64,000 nucleotides of DNA from Marinobacterium lutimaris (GCF_900108065.1 NZ_FNVQ01000001.1:1364001-1428000), one strand, 5' to 3'. Shown: positions 9,061 through 18,680, numbered from the stretch's first letter. Notes: generated by a model from the letters alone, not told the origin. Program-made: numbers and translations.

Positions 9061-9650
9061 TGAGCACGCTCCTGACCGGTATAACCGATCAAGTCAAAAC
9101 GGATATCCAGCGCGGGTAACTGCCTTTGTGCATTCGTTCTCTGAGTGGAAGGCTGCCGCCTTGGGTTAGCCAGAATGCGCAGATTATCGACAAACAGCAC
9201 CGGCCGGCCGGACTCCAGCGTATAGAGCAGGCCCACTAGATCAACCAATTCGCCGCGCAGGTGTACCTGAATTGCAACCGGTTCCAGAGGCGATTCCTCA
9301 TCCCGATCGATGATCTGTGTGCTGATAACCTGGCCACCGTTAGCGCTGACCTGGCGGTGCAAAAGCTGCTGCAAACCAGCTGCCGAGAGTGCGGGGGTCG
9401 TCTCGTTAAGATACCAATCGGTTGCAGGTCTTGCGGCCTTCAAATGAGCCAGCCGCTCGCGGCTGCTTTCCAGTCCGCTAACCGCCCTCTCATAGACGGC
9501 CAGCCGATTTTCCAGCGCATCAATCTGACTTCCGTAGTCCCTCCAGCTTGTCCACAAAGGGACGAGCAGGACCCGGATAAGGATCAGCAATACAAGGATC
9601 AGTAATCCAATCGCCAGAGCCCGACTTTGCCTGGCACTTAAACCGCTCAT
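9057..9650 (-). CDS. gspM: Type II secretion protein GspM
   Basis: This 197-aa protein has one membrane segment (about residues 11-30), a short coiled coil and a ferredoxin-like periplasmic domain, the architecture of GspM/PilO-type assembly proteins that partner GspL. Sequence conservation in the family is low, so the call rests on architecture, size and position between gspL and the gspC-like gene. Start and upstream stop overlap by 4 nt (ATGA), which suggests translational coupling. Confidence 0.85.
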   Translation of the reverse strand: MSGLSARQSRALAIGLLILVLLILIRVLLVPLWTSWRDYGSQIDALENRLAVYERAVSGLESSRERLAHLKAARPATDWYLNETTPALSAAGLQQLLHRQVSANGGQVISTQIIDRDEESPLEPVAIQVHLRGELVDLVGLLYTLESGRPVLFVDNLRILANPRRQPSTQRTNAQRQLPALDIRFDLIGYTGQERAQ

Positions 9651-10729
9651 GATCCCCCCTCCCCAACCACTAGTGCAGTCAGGCTAAAGCGCTCCTTTTC
9701 CGAGCGCGGGTTGATCGTCACCGGTGAGGTAAAACTTACCTGGGTAAACACCGGAGCCTGTTCAAGCAAGCCAATTAACTGGGAGGTATTACCAGACTCA
9801 CCTTGGATGCGTAGCTCATTACCCTGAAGTTCGAAGCGGCTGATCCAGGTATCGTCAGGGATCAAGCGTGTTAACTCGTCCAGAATTACCAAGCTGGCAG
9901 GCAGTACTGATTTACGCTCAAAGATATACTGACTGCCTGCTTCCAGGGCCTCCAGCTCCGTGCGCACGTTCATTGCCTGCTCAGCCGACGCCTGTCTTGG
10001 ACCAATCTCCTGCTGCAAGCTGACCAATCGCTGCTCCCGCTGATAGAAAAGCAGTGCCAGCAGCACCGATACAACCAGAACAGTCAACACGGGCCGGCTT
10101 GTCAGTACCCTGCGCCCCGGAGATTCAACCGCAGCGGCTTCCGGTAACAGATTTAACGTGCGCCAGTTCTGATGATCGTTAGCCGCCGATACCGCCAGCA
10201 TCGCCACCGGTTCCAGGCCGCATTCTGAAAGTACCGAGACAATCTGGGAACGAACGGCATCAGGCAGGACGAAAAGCTCCACCTCGATACGTTGCGTCTC
10301 GCGGTTTTTTGCCAACACTCTGTAACCGTAACTGGCCTGTCCCTGGCTGAAGGGAGTATGTCTGTCCAGCTCGAATCCCAGTACCGCCTGCAGCCTTTCA
10401 GACGCTGCGATTGGCAGAGAGATCCGCTTGATGAGAAGTAGCTGATCGTCCAGCGTCACCCAAATATTGCCCTTACCCGCATGCAGAGTTCGCCAGGTCG
10501 CCAGCATTGGGTCAGTAGTCGCTTTCACCCAAGGTATTTCGTGCCCGTCGGGCAACTTAAACGCGCCTGCTGAAACATGCAGTAATTTGGGCGCGCGCTC
10601 ACTCCTCGCTCGCCAACGCGGGGGGACAAGTTCTAATAACTCGCCGCTCCACCACTCCCAGAAACGCGACAAACGAACAAACAACGCCTGTTTCCAATGG
10701 CCAACCTGTTTGATGGAGTCACTGTTCAT
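9647..10729 (-). CDS. gspL: Type II secretion protein GspL
   Basis: This protein of about 360 aa has an actin-like cytoplasmic domain (about residues 45-200), one transmembrane helix (about 220-240, VLTVLVVSVLLALLF) and a small periplasmic ferredoxin-like domain. GspL recruits the ATPase GspE to the inner membrane. The start chosen is the ATG at 10729, which has GGGAG just upstream and overlaps the gspK end by 11 nt. A longer frame from 10810 would run far into gspK and is less likely. The C-terminus overlaps gspM by 4 nt. Confidence 0.88.
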   Translation of the reverse strand: MNSDSIKQVGHWKQALFVRLSRFWEWWSGELLELVPPRWRARSERAPKLLHVSAGAFKLPDGHEIPWVKATTDPMLATWRTLHAGKGNIWVTLDDQLLLIKRISLPIAASERLQAVLGFELDRHTPFSQGQASYGYRVLAKNRETQRIEVELFVLPDAVRSQIVSVLSECGLEPVAMLAVSAANDHQNWRTLNLLPEAAAVESPGRRVLTSRPVLTVLVVSVLLALLFYQREQRLVSLQQEIGPRQASAEQAMNVRTELEALEAGSQYIFERKSVLPASLVILDELTRLIPDDTWISRFELQGNELRIQGESGNTSQLIGLLEQAPVFTQVSFTSPVTINPRSEKERFSLTALVVGEGGS

Positions 10730-11666
10730 AGCGATTCTCCCGGTTAAGCAATTGAGCAATTTCAAGTTCAAGCAGGGTATCAACAGGTTCCATTTTCGGA
10801 CTCTGACCACCCCGCGTAATTAGCACCACACGTTTGAGATCCGTTGTCGGTGAAATGACTGCCCGGGTTATCGAGGTATAAAAACGTCCAGTCTGGGCAA
10901 CACTGACATAAGGGTCCGCATTAAACGGTAGCTCTGGCAGATCGAGCTCGTTGTCCCAGGCCAGGCGCCGATTATCGATATACGCACGGACGACGCTTTC
11001 GCTGGCGTTGGGCAGTGTCATCAATACCTCAAAAGACGCCACCTGCGGGTTAATCGTCTGACTTCGCGTCATCACTGTCAGGTTAGGGCTCACCTGCTGG
11101 TAGATCGAAAGATCCATGCCCAGTACCTGAAGCAACTCAACCACGCGGTTAAAGGGCGCGTTGGCCGGACCGCGCTCCCGGCCGGCTGCGAGATAGTCGG
11201 CTTCCTCGGCACCGTTCAAGCGCACCAGATCATCGGCATCGCGCCAGTCTTCTATAGCGGCAACCAGAGCCGCCCGTTGACCGTTGTCAACAATCGCCGG
11301 TTCGAGCAACGCGTCAAGCAGCTCCGATGGAGCCGCATTAAGATCAAGCTTTCCGCTTTCGTCATACAGTGCAACGCTGAGAGCCGCCTTCCCCAGCAAC
11401 AACTGGTGTTCCGACCCATCCGCCAGCCAACCCCGCCCCTGTTGCAGATTCCAAACAACCCAGTTCAACCCTCCATCGGCAGCCTGCGCCGCTTGTACCC
11501 CCTGCTCCGTATTCTGCGTTTGACGCGCAAACCCACGGCCCGACAGCGAAAGATTCGTCGCAATCAGGCTTAACAACAGCAACACCCAAAGCACGGTCAC
11601 CAGCACAACGCCCTGATCTGCGACGAGCTGCTGAGGGCTGAGCTGACTAGTCTGTACGTAGGCCAT
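10719..11666 (-). CDS. gspK: Type II secretion minor pseudopilin GspK
   Basis: This protein of about 315 aa has a type IV pilin-like N-terminal helix (VVLVTVLWVLLLLSLIATNLS) after a short leader ending DQG. The large inserted globular domain contains the helix-hairpin-helix-like segments and the LDLNAAPSELLDALL motif of GspK (T2SSK family). GspK caps the pseudopilus tip with GspI and GspJ. The start at 11666 is preferred because AGGAG lies 7 nt upstream. The usual Glu5 of other pseudopilins is absent, as expected for GspK. Confidence 0.92.
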   Translation of the reverse strand: MAYVQTSQLSPQQLVADQGVVLVTVLWVLLLLSLIATNLSLSGRGFARQTQNTEQGVQAAQAADGGLNWVVWNLQQGRGWLADGSEHQLLLGKAALSVALYDESGKLDLNAAPSELLDALLEPAIVDNGQRAALVAAIEDWRDADDLVRLNGAEEADYLAAGRERGPANAPFNRVVELLQVLGMDLSIYQQVSPNLTVMTRSQTINPQVASFEVLMTLPNASESVVRAYIDNRRLAWDNELDLPELPFNADPYVSVAQTGRFYTSITRAVISPTTDLKRVVLITRGGQSPKMEPVDTLLELEIAQLLNRENRYEQ

Positions 11667-12366
11667 GACTGAACTCCTGCAACAGGACACTCATACCATT
11701 CCAACCCGCCAACTCCGCACTACCGGTTCCTTGGCTGGGGTCAGCTCCGGATTGCTTCAGACTCACCTCGATCATCGTCGGTAGTTGCGCCTCCTCCAGC
11801 CAAATGCCACGCTCCTCTTCAAGTTGACGGCTATCGTAAGAAACGTACGAAAACTCCAATTCAGCCTCACCGGTAATGCCCAAGAGATACTCCCTGGGGG
11901 GGCTTAGCTCATTCCCCTCTGCATCAATGCGCAGCGACGCATCAAAGAGTTCAGCCCAATCAATCCCTTGTCGCTCCTGAAAACCTGAGGTTTCAAGCAT
12001 CAGCGCACGTGGTCTATCCGCTGTAGCTTCACTGACCCGCAGCCGATACCAGAGCAGGCTGGAGTCGCCGCTGCCCAAGTTGGATGGCGCAACAAAAATC
12101 AGCTGATCCCGCTCGCCCCTGAATGCAACCTGGACCTGTCCATTTCGATCCCGTACACGTGCATCTCGCGCCTGTGAGATCAAACGACGCAAAAACTGCT
12201 GCAGCTGATATTGCTCCGCTATCTGTTGCTGCCGGGTATCCGCCACCTCCCAACTGCGTGCACCTATTCGCAGACTGGTAAAAAGCAGCAACATCACCAA
12301 CGCGGTGAGCACCAGCGCCATAAGCAACTCGATCAGCGTAAACCCTCTTTCAGTGATACCACTCAT
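11647..12366 (-). CDS. gspJ: Type II secretion minor pseudopilin GspJ
   Basis: This 239-aa pseudopilin has the prepilin peptidase site RGFTLIELLMAL at its N-terminus: cleavage after Gly, methylation of Phe, conserved Glu5. A beta-rich globular domain follows. Length and position between gspI and gspK support GspJ. The start at 12366 gives MSGITERGFTLIE and overlaps the gspI stop (ATGA). The upstream in-frame extension to 12420 would lie inside gspI and is rejected. Confidence 0.92.
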   Translation of the reverse strand: MSGITERGFTLIELLMALVLTALVMLLLFTSLRIGARSWEVADTRQQQIAEQYQLQQFLRRLISQARDARVRDRNGQVQVAFRGERDQLIFVAPSNLGSGDSSLLWYRLRVSEATADRPRALMLETSGFQERQGIDWAELFDASLRIDAEGNELSPPREYLLGITGEAELEFSYVSYDSRQLEEERGIWLEEAQLPTMIEVSLKQSGADPSQGTGSAELAGWNGMSVLLQEFSHGLRTD

Positions 12367-12767
12367 AACGTCCTTACCAGTCGAAGCGTATTCAGGGTCA
12401 GACTTTGTTTCTGCCCCCAATAAACGCTTAACTCAATCTCATATGGCTGTATCGATATATCTCCTCGCACCTGACTTTGCTCCGGGAACTCGTAGCGGCT
12501 TACCCTCAGTTGCCACTCAAAACGCTCGTCATCAAAACGGCCGTTTTCCAACCCCAAACGCAGATGGGGGCTGGCAAGCACCCTATCCAGCTGCGACTGA
12601 GCCAGCATCAACGCCTGCTGGCGCGTGGCTGCACGCTGTGTCGTGTCCAGCGCCTGAGAGTTCAGCCTCAGCATCACACCCAGCAGGGCAGCCATAATCA
12701 CAAAGGCGACAAGTACTTCCAGCAGCGTAAATCCCCCTTGCCTGTCCGTTTTAGCTGCTGTGAACAC
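12363..12767 (-). CDS. gspI: Type II secretion minor pseudopilin GspI
   Basis: This 134-aa pseudopilin carries the prepilin signature GGFTLLEVLVAFVIM and the small globular domain of GspI, with the QALMLAQSQLD helix. A GTG start at 12767 is chosen because GGGAGG lies 3 nt upstream and the resulting leader (VFTAAKTDRQGG) has the right length. The only longer ATG-type starts run back through gspH. It overlaps the gspH end by 17 nt. Confidence 0.9.
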   Translation of the reverse strand: MFTAAKTDRQGGFTLLEVLVAFVIMAALLGVMLRLNSQALDTTQRAATRQQALMLAQSQLDRVLASPHLRLGLENGRFDDERFEWQLRVSRYEFPEQSQVRGDISIQPYEIELSVYWGQKQSLTLNTLRLVRTL

Positions 12768-13236
12768 TAACCCTCCCCGTGAGAGCGTCGATCTCAATCC
12801 GGTAAGCGCCCCCACTTTCACCAATGATGTGTAACCAACCGCCGCTACTGCTCCCGTCGGGAAAAAACAGCAACAGGTTTCGGTCCCCAGCAACGCCTGT
12901 GTTAAACAGCGGTGAGTTCTTTCTATCAAGCGAAACGTTGACACCATCAGGCCACCTGATAGACGTTTTGTTCGAGGTCCGATAGGTCTGTAGCTCACCA
13001 TCCACCGCCACTGCACCCACCCTGCTTTGACTGACAGCCTCGCTTCGAATCTCTCTAAGTAGAGCCGCGCTCTGCCGCGCAAAAGCCTTCAGTTCGCTGC
13101 CTGGCAGCACTTTGGCAATATTGGGCGTAACCAGAGTCAGCATCAGAGATGCGATAACCAGCACGACCAGCAGCTCCAACAGAGTCATACCGGTCGCGTA
13201 AGCTCTATTGCCAGTTCGATACATCGCTGTTCTCAT
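12751..13236 (-). CDS. gspH: Type II secretion minor pseudopilin GspH
   Basis: This 161-aa pseudopilin has the class III signal ATGMTLLELLVVLVI, with Gly-1, Met+1 and Glu+5, followed by the GspH-type beta domain (residues about 60-155, FFPDGSSSGG). The ATG at 13236 has AAGG upstream; an alternative ATG at 13224 gives a shorter leader. The gene start overlaps the end of gspG. Confidence 0.88.
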   Translation of the reverse strand: MRTAMYRTGNRAYATGMTLLELLVVLVIASLMLTLVTPNIAKVLPGSELKAFARQSAALLREIRSEAVSQSRVGAVAVDGELQTYRTSNKTSIRWPDGVNVSLDRKNSPLFNTGVAGDRNLLLFFPDGSSSGGWLHIIGESGGAYRIEIDALTGRVSVHSS

Positions 13237-13639
13237 CGTCGCCACCTTCCCGGCCATCTGCACCCAGGGTGTAGAGGTCATAGACGCCGTGCTCTCCCGG
13301 TGAGCGATAGAGATAGTCGTTACCCCAGGGATCCTGGCGCACTACCTTCTTGGTCAGGTAAGGGCCATTCCAGTTGCTCACACCAGAGGGCTCGCTGATA
13401 AGCGACTCCAACCCCTGCTGGGTAGTCGGGTAATTTCCAACCTCCAACCGATACAGATCCAGCGCTGCGCCCAATTCCTGAATCTGAAGCGCCGCGGTCT
13501 GGGTCTTGGAACTGCCCACGTGACGCAGCACCTGCGGGCCAACAAGACTGGCGAGCAGGCCGAGAATCACGAGCACCACCAATAGCTCAAGCAGGGTGAA
13601 GCCGGCGACGGTCCGTTTGGCACGCTGTGTTCTGTTCAT
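13205..13639 (-). CDS. gspG: Type II secretion major pseudopilin GspG
   Basis: The 144-aa main subunit of the pseudopilus. The prepilin cleavage site AGFTLLELLVVLVILGLLASLVGP is near perfect (shown split: cleavage after AG, Glu at +5). The C-terminal end has the calcium-binding loop GADGREGG...DxSNW and the conserved PWGNDYLYRSPG. No prepilin peptidase (GspO/PilD) is encoded in the window, so processing must rely on an enzyme elsewhere. Confidence 0.96.
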   Translation of the reverse strand: MNRTQRAKRTVAGFTLLELLVVLVILGLLASLVGPQVLRHVGSSKTQTAALQIQELGAALDLYRLEVGNYPTTQQGLESLISEPSGVSNWNGPYLTKKVVRQDPWGNDYLYRSPGEHGVYDLYTLGADGREGGDDENSDVSNWQ

Positions 13640-13663
13640 TATTCCTTTCTCCTTATTCCGGCC

Positions 13664-14881
13664 TCAGAGCGGCAGTTCATTGATCGACATGATCGCCACC
13701 AGAATCGACATGATGATCCCGGCGATCAGCATGCCCAGGCCCACAATCAGCAGCGGCTCAAGGATGGTGAGCATGCGCTGGATATTCAGCCCCACTTCTC
13801 GGTCGTAAAGCTCAGCAACCTTCATCAGCATCTCGTCCAGTTGCCCGGTCTCCTCACCCACCTGGATCATCTGGATCGCCAAGGGCGGAAACTCACCGGT
13901 GGCGTGCAGCGGCTCGCCGAGTCGGCGACCTTCTCGGACACCATCACTCACCTGGGCCACAACGGAGGCGATATGCTGGTTCACCAGGGTGCCGCGGGCG
14001 ATCTGCAAGGCATTCACCATCGGCACGCCACCGCGAAGCAGCGTGCCAAGGCTGCGGCTGAAACGCGCCGTTTCGATGCGCTGAATCAGCCCGCCCGCCA
14101 GCGGCAGACGCAGCAGCAGCCGATCCCAACGCACACGCACTTCGGCCTGCTTCAGGCGCTGACGGAAAATCAGGCCCGCCACTACTAATGCGATCAGCAG
14201 CCAGGGGCCAAAGATGCGCACAAAATCGGCCACCGCCATCACCACGCGGGTGGCCAACGGCAGGGCTTCGCCCATATCGGAGAAGAGCTGTTCAAACTGG
14301 GGAATAACGTAGGTGAGGATCACTACCAGCGAGAGGATGGCGACAAACAGAAGAATCATCGGATAGAGCAGCGCCGAGAGCACTTTTTCCCGCAGCGCCC
14401 GGTTACGTTCCAGGTAGAACGCCATATCCTGCAGCCCTTCGGCCAGATTACCGGCAGTTTCGGCGGCGTGAATCATGCTGACGTAGAACGGCGAAAACAG
14501 GCCGCCCTGTTCTTTTAATGCCCGTGAAAGAGGGCGGCCGCGCTGTACCTCATCCTCGACATGCTTGAGCAGTTGCTGCTGCTCCTTGTCTTCGCTGACG
14601 CGGGACATGATCTGCAGGGCGCGATCCAGCGAGAGACCTGCGCGCATCAGCTCCGCCAGGTCCTGGGTGAACTGCTGCACCCGCTGACGCTTGTTCTGGC
14701 CGCCCATTTCCAGCTTGAGGAAAGCCGCCAGATCGGAACTGGCGCCCGCGGGCTCCACCAGCAGCGGAATCAGGCCCTTTGCCTGAAGCTGGCGTACCAC
14801 TCCCTGACTGTCTCGCGCTTCTAATTCCCCTTTTAGTTCCTCCCCTCCCTGGGTCACTGCACGGTAGAGAAACTGGGGCAT
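13664..14881 (-). CDS. gspF: Type II secretion inner-membrane platform protein GspF
   Basis: This 405-aa polytopic protein has two tandem T2SSF cytoplasmic domains (about residues 70-195 and 275-395) separated by transmembrane helices, the third TM being at the C-terminus (LLIVGLGMLIAGIIMSILVAIM). It opens with MPQFLYRAV...G, common in the family. It begins 6 nt after gspE and is followed 24 nt later by gspG. Confidence 0.96.
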   Translation of the reverse strand: MPQFLYRAVTQGGEELKGELEARDSQGVVRQLQAKGLIPLLVEPAGASSDLAAFLKLEMGGQNKRQRVQQFTQDLAELMRAGLSLDRALQIMSRVSEDKEQQQLLKHVEDEVQRGRPLSRALKEQGGLFSPFYVSMIHAAETAGNLAEGLQDMAFYLERNRALREKVLSALLYPMILLFVAILSLVVILTYVIPQFEQLFSDMGEALPLATRVVMAVADFVRIFGPWLLIALVVAGLIFRQRLKQAEVRVRWDRLLLRLPLAGGLIQRIETARFSRSLGTLLRGGVPMVNALQIARGTLVNQHIASVVAQVSDGVREGRRLGEPLHATGEFPPLAIQMIQVGEETGQLDEMLMKVAELYDREVGLNIQRMLTILEPLLIVGLGMLIAGIIMSILVAIMSINELPL

Positions 14882-14887
14882 GAGGCA

Positions 14888-16603
14888 TCACTCCTGAGTC
14901 ACCCGAATGACTTCTTCGAGGTTAGTGAGGCCCTGCAGCGCCTTGGCACAACCATCTTCATACATGGTGCGCATGCCACTGGCGCGGGCGGCGGCATGGA
15001 TACGGCCGGAGTCGGCGTGATCCAGCGCCAGGCGGCGGATTTCGTCGTTCATCAGCAGGAGTTCATGGATTACCAGACGGCCAAAGAAACCGCTGCCCTG
15101 GCAGGCATCACAGCCGTGAGCCCGCCACAATTGCAGCGGCTTACCCTCTGCAAAGCGCTCCAGACCGGTTTCCCGTACCAGCTCCGGTAAAGGTGTATAG
15201 GGTTCGCGGCAATGAGGACAGAGCACACGCACCAGCCGCTGAGCCAGTACCGCATTCAGTGTTGAGGTCAGCAGATAATCCTCTACCCCCATCTCCAGCA
15301 TACGGGTGATGCTGGATGCGGCATCGTTGGTATGCAGGGTAGAAAGCACCAGGTGCCCGGTCAGCGCCGACTGAATACTGATGCGTGCCGTTTCCAGGTC
15401 TCGCATCTCACCCACCATGATCACATCCGGGTCCTGCCGCACGATGGAACGCAGTGCATTGGCAAAGCTGAGGCCGATGGAGGATTTCACCTGGATCTGG
15501 TTGATCCCCGCCAGCTGATATTCCACCGGATCTTCCACGGTGATCAGTTTACGTTGCGGGGTGTTAAGTTGATGAAGCGCGGTGTACAGGGTCGTGGTTT
15601 TACCGCTACCGGTCGGCCCTGTAACCAGAATCATGCCGTTGGGGATCGCCAGCAGTTCATCGAGCTGGGCACGGCAGGCATCGGTAAAACCCAGCGACTG
15701 GAAATCGAACGAGATGCTTTCCCGGTTCAAAAGCCTGAGCACCACGCTCTCGCCATGCATGGTGGGGACGGTGGAAACACGGATGTCGAGGTCCTTGCCC
15801 TGAACCCTTAGCTCGATACGACCATCCTGCGGCAGGCGGCGCTCGGCGATATTCAGCCGCGCCATGATCTTCAAACGTGAAATCACCGCCGGCGAGAGCT
15901 GCACCGGGGGCGCTTCACCCTCCTGCAGTACGCCATCAACGCGATAACGCACCTTAAGCTGATTCTCGAACGGCTCGATATGGATATCGGAGGCGCGCGC
16001 CTCGACCGCGCGCTGGATAATCAGGTTAACGAGACGGATCACCGGGGCGCCGCTGGCCATATCCAGCAGCTCTTCGACGCTCTCTTCCTGCTCTTCGCCC
16101 GGGCTTACATCGGCGAGGATATCGCCCATCTGGCTTTGGCCTTCGCCGTAGTAGCGATCAAGCACGGAGAGAATATCTGAGGCTGCGGCCACTTTTACCG
16201 CTACCGGCATGCCCCAGGCCATCTGCACAGCCTGGCGGGCATAGCCGTCTGCCGGGTAGGCCATGGCCAGTTGCAGTTGGCCCTCATGCTCGGCCAGGGG
16301 GAGTAAACAGTATTCACGCAGAAAGCGAACAGAGACGCGGTCATCCAGATCCAGCGGGGATTGCAGCTCTTCAAGCGTCAGAAGCGAAGTTTCAAAAAGC
16401 TCTGCCAGGGCAGCGGCCAGGTTTTTTTCCGACACCAGTCCGAGCCGCACCAGTAATTGCGATAGCTGACCTGACGCGCCCGCGCCGGTTTGCATCTGGT
16501 GTACCCGTCCCAAGTCAGCTTCGCTAAGGAGGCCTCGATTAATTAATAGTCTGGCGAGTTCCTCCTCCTGCGGATCCGGCTGGGCGGGAAAAATATCATT
16601 CAT
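14888..16603 (-). CDS. gspE: Type II secretion ATPase GspE
   Basis: This 571-aa hexameric ATPase powers pseudopilus assembly. Numbering from GTG 16609, it has an N-terminal GspE/MshEN domain (about 10-150), Walker A GPTGSGKT (331-338), an Asp box and Walker B region DPDVIMVGEMRD (393-404), a His box, and the zinc-binding tetracysteine CPHC...CDAC (464-503). The ATG at 16603 is preferred: AAGAAGG sits 6 nt before it, while the GTG 6 nt upstream is within that site. It is the first gene of the 11-gene operon. Confidence 0.96.
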   Translation of the reverse strand: MNDIFPAQPDPQEEELARLLINRGLLSEADLGRVHQMQTGAGASGQLSQLLVRLGLVSEKNLAAALAELFETSLLTLEELQSPLDLDDRVSVRFLREYCLLPLAEHEGQLQLAMAYPADGYARQAVQMAWGMPVAVKVAAASDILSVLDRYYGEGQSQMGDILADVSPGEEQEESVEELLDMASGAPVIRLVNLIIQRAVEARASDIHIEPFENQLKVRYRVDGVLQEGEAPPVQLSPAVISRLKIMARLNIAERRLPQDGRIELRVQGKDLDIRVSTVPTMHGESVVLRLLNRESISFDFQSLGFTDACRAQLDELLAIPNGMILVTGPTGSGKTTTLYTALHQLNTPQRKLITVEDPVEYQLAGINQIQVKSSIGLSFANALRSIVRQDPDVIMVGEMRDLETARISIQSALTGHLVLSTLHTNDAASSITRMLEMGVEDYLLTSTLNAVLAQRLVRVLCPHCREPYTPLPELVRETGLERFAEGKPLQLWRAHGCDACQGSGFFGRLVIHELLLMNDEIRRLALDHADSGRIHAAARASGMRTMYEDGCAKALQGLTNLEEVIRVTQE

Positions 16604-16924
16604 CGCCACCCTTCTTGCCCGTGATTACGGGCTCCGTCTCCAATCGTCCTGCGGTTGTCAGGCTGACGTTACACCCTGTTGCACTAGTGTTTCTGTCGGC
16701 TGACATTCATAAGCAGGTAACCACAACTATAGCCACGAACCCTGCCCCTGAACGGCGCTCTGGTTGAAATTTTGTGCGTATAGATCCCTGTGACATGCGT
16801 GAAAATACAGACCGATTTCCGTGACAGAGTCGGCGTTATCTGCGTGGAGAATAGATCGATCAGGGCAGGAGGCACTCCAGCTAACCAACAAGTCGGTCCG
16901 CTGGAATGCCCGTGGAAGTGTCGC
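16604..16924. other. Intergenic region upstream of the gsp operon
   Basis: About 320 nt between gspE and the antiporter gene, both read on the minus strand. It must contain the gsp promoter. A frame on the minus strand at 16684-16971 has no family similarity and runs into the antiporter end, so it is not called. No clear promoter or terminator hairpin could be fixed. Confidence 0.4.
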
Positions 16925-18616
16925 TCAGGACGCCTCTTTGATGCGCGAAACCGCCCGCTCGGCGGCATCATAAAACGGAGAGAGGATCATCGTCGCACCG
17001 GCCTGTTTAAGCGACTCGCGATCCTTGAGACGCTGAGTCGAGATCACGATCCCGCCGCTATACTGCTGATCCTTCAGGCCTTCGATCAGGCAAAGACGCG
17101 GATCCTGATGGGTGACGCCGATATCATGCTGCGGCATCGCCGACACCACCCATTTCACGCCGGTCAGCGGCAGGTGGCCTACAAAAGCGGGATCACAGGC
17201 GTCACCATAGATGGCATCGTTGCCCTCCTCCTTCCAGAGCCTCACCTCGTCCGGATTAAAGTCCACCGCCAGAATGGTGTAACCCTCCTGCTTCAGATAG
17301 TGGGCGATCGCCTTACCGTAGCGGCCAAGGCCAAACAGAATCACATCATGGCCATCGCTGGCTTTTGTCTCCAGTTCCAGCTCCTGCTCGCGAAACGGTT
17401 CCTTGCGCTCGAAGATACCCAGCAGTGGTTCAAGCTTTCCGTACAGTCCATGAGAGTACGTAATCATGTAAACCGACAGCGAGATGGTGATCAGACCCAC
17501 CAGGGTTACAAGCCCCAGTGACTCCGGCGATACGTGCCCGATCGACAGCCCCATGGCCATGAAGATCAGCGAGAACTCGCTGATCTGCGCCACCGTCAGT
17601 CCCGCCATAAAGCTGGTGCGTTTGCGATAGCCCATAAATCCCATGATCACCATTACAATCAGCGGATTACCGATCAGTACGAACAGTGACATGATGATTG
17701 CCGGCGCAATCTGCGCCCCAAGCAGACCCAGGTCCAGCTCGGAACCGAGCGCGATAAAGAAGAACAGCAGCAGGAAATCACGCAGCGACGAAAGCCTGGC
17801 CACAATCGCCTCCCGGAACGGCGTCGAAGCCAGCGAGATACCCGCCAGCAGACCACCCAGTTCCTTGCTGAAGCCCAGTTGACTGCCGATCGCCGCGAGC
17901 AGCGCGGCCCAACCGATGGCAAAGGTGATCAGCAGTTCCTGCGAATGGGCAATGCGCCCCACCAGTGGATTCGCCAGGTAACGGATAAACAGCAGCACCG
18001 CACCCAGCATCAGCAGTCCGTAAACGACGACCGTGCCCACATGCACAAGCACCGAGCCATCATCGCCACCCTGAGAGCCTACTCCCAGCGCGGACAGCAC
18101 CATCATGGCGAACACTACGACCAGGTCCTGAACGATCAGGAAGCCGATCGCGATGCGTCCGTGCAGGGAATCCACCTCGCGCTTATCCGAGAGCAGTTTG
18201 ATAACGATGATGGTGCTTGAGAAGGTCAGCGCGACCGCAACGTAGAGCGAAGTAACGGCATCAAGTCCCAGCGCCAGCCCCAGCATAAAGCCGATCACCG
18301 AGGTAAAGGTCACCTGCCCCAACCCCGTGGCGAGCGCCACCGGGCCCAGGGTGCGGATCAGTTTCAGATCCAGCTTGAGGCCCACCAGGAACAGCAGCAC
18401 CGCGATTCCCAGATCCGCCAGCAGCTGAATACTGTCGTGGGAGCGCACGATGCCGAGCGCAGAGGGCCCGGTGAGTACACCCACGGCAATAAAACTTACG
18501 ATCATGGGCTGGCGCAACAGTAGCCCAACAAAACCCACGGCCGCCGCCAGCGCGATCAAAGCCGTGAGTTCATAAAACGGCGAACTATGTACCCAAGTGG
18601 TTATCAGCTCTAACAT
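16925..18616 (-). CDS. CPA2-family monovalent cation:proton antiporter with RCK-N domain
   Basis: This 563-aa protein has about 12 transmembrane helices (residues 5-385) of the Na+/H+ exchanger fold, followed by a Rossmann RCK/TrkA-N domain (about 410-540) with GLGRYGKAIAHYL and an Asp at the end of strand 2 (LAVDFN), which suggests NAD(H) control. The architecture is that of KefB/YbaL-type antiporters, probably for K+ efflux or pH/osmotic balance in the inner membrane. A C-terminal RCK-C domain is missing. The Usp gene lies 64 nt upstream on the same strand and may be co-transcribed. Confidence 0.88.
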   Translation of the reverse strand: MLELITTWVHSSPFYELTALIALAAAVGFVGLLLRQPMIVSFIAVGVLTGPSALGIVRSHDSIQLLADLGIAVLLFLVGLKLDLKLIRTLGPVALATGLGQVTFTSVIGFMLGLALGLDAVTSLYVAVALTFSSTIIVIKLLSDKREVDSLHGRIAIGFLIVQDLVVVFAMMVLSALGVGSQGGDDGSVLVHVGTVVVYGLLMLGAVLLFIRYLANPLVGRIAHSQELLITFAIGWAALLAAIGSQLGFSKELGGLLAGISLASTPFREAIVARLSSLRDFLLLFFFIALGSELDLGLLGAQIAPAIIMSLFVLIGNPLIVMVIMGFMGYRKRTSFMAGLTVAQISEFSLIFMAMGLSIGHVSPESLGLVTLVGLITISLSVYMITYSHGLYGKLEPLLGIFERKEPFREQELELETKASDGHDVILFGLGRYGKAIAHYLKQEGYTILAVDFNPDEVRLWKEEGNDAIYGDACDPAFVGHLPLTGVKWVVSAMPQHDIGVTHQDPRLCLIEGLKDQQYSGGIVISTQRLKDRESLKQAGATMILSPFYDAAERAVSRIKEAS

Positions 18617-18680
18617 CCCTGCTCCATTTCCCTATCTCCCTATCTCCCGGCGACGAACAGCCCCGTTTGTGGCGTCTCGG

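Noticed and set aside
16790-16812. Possible CRP site near TGTGACATGCGTGAAA
   Set aside because: Only one half-site fits TGTGA-N6-TCACA; the other half is too poor to call.
16684-16971. 95-codon minus-strand frame upstream of gspE
   Set aside because: It overlaps the end of the antiporter gene and has no ribosome site or similarity; it is treated as intergenic.
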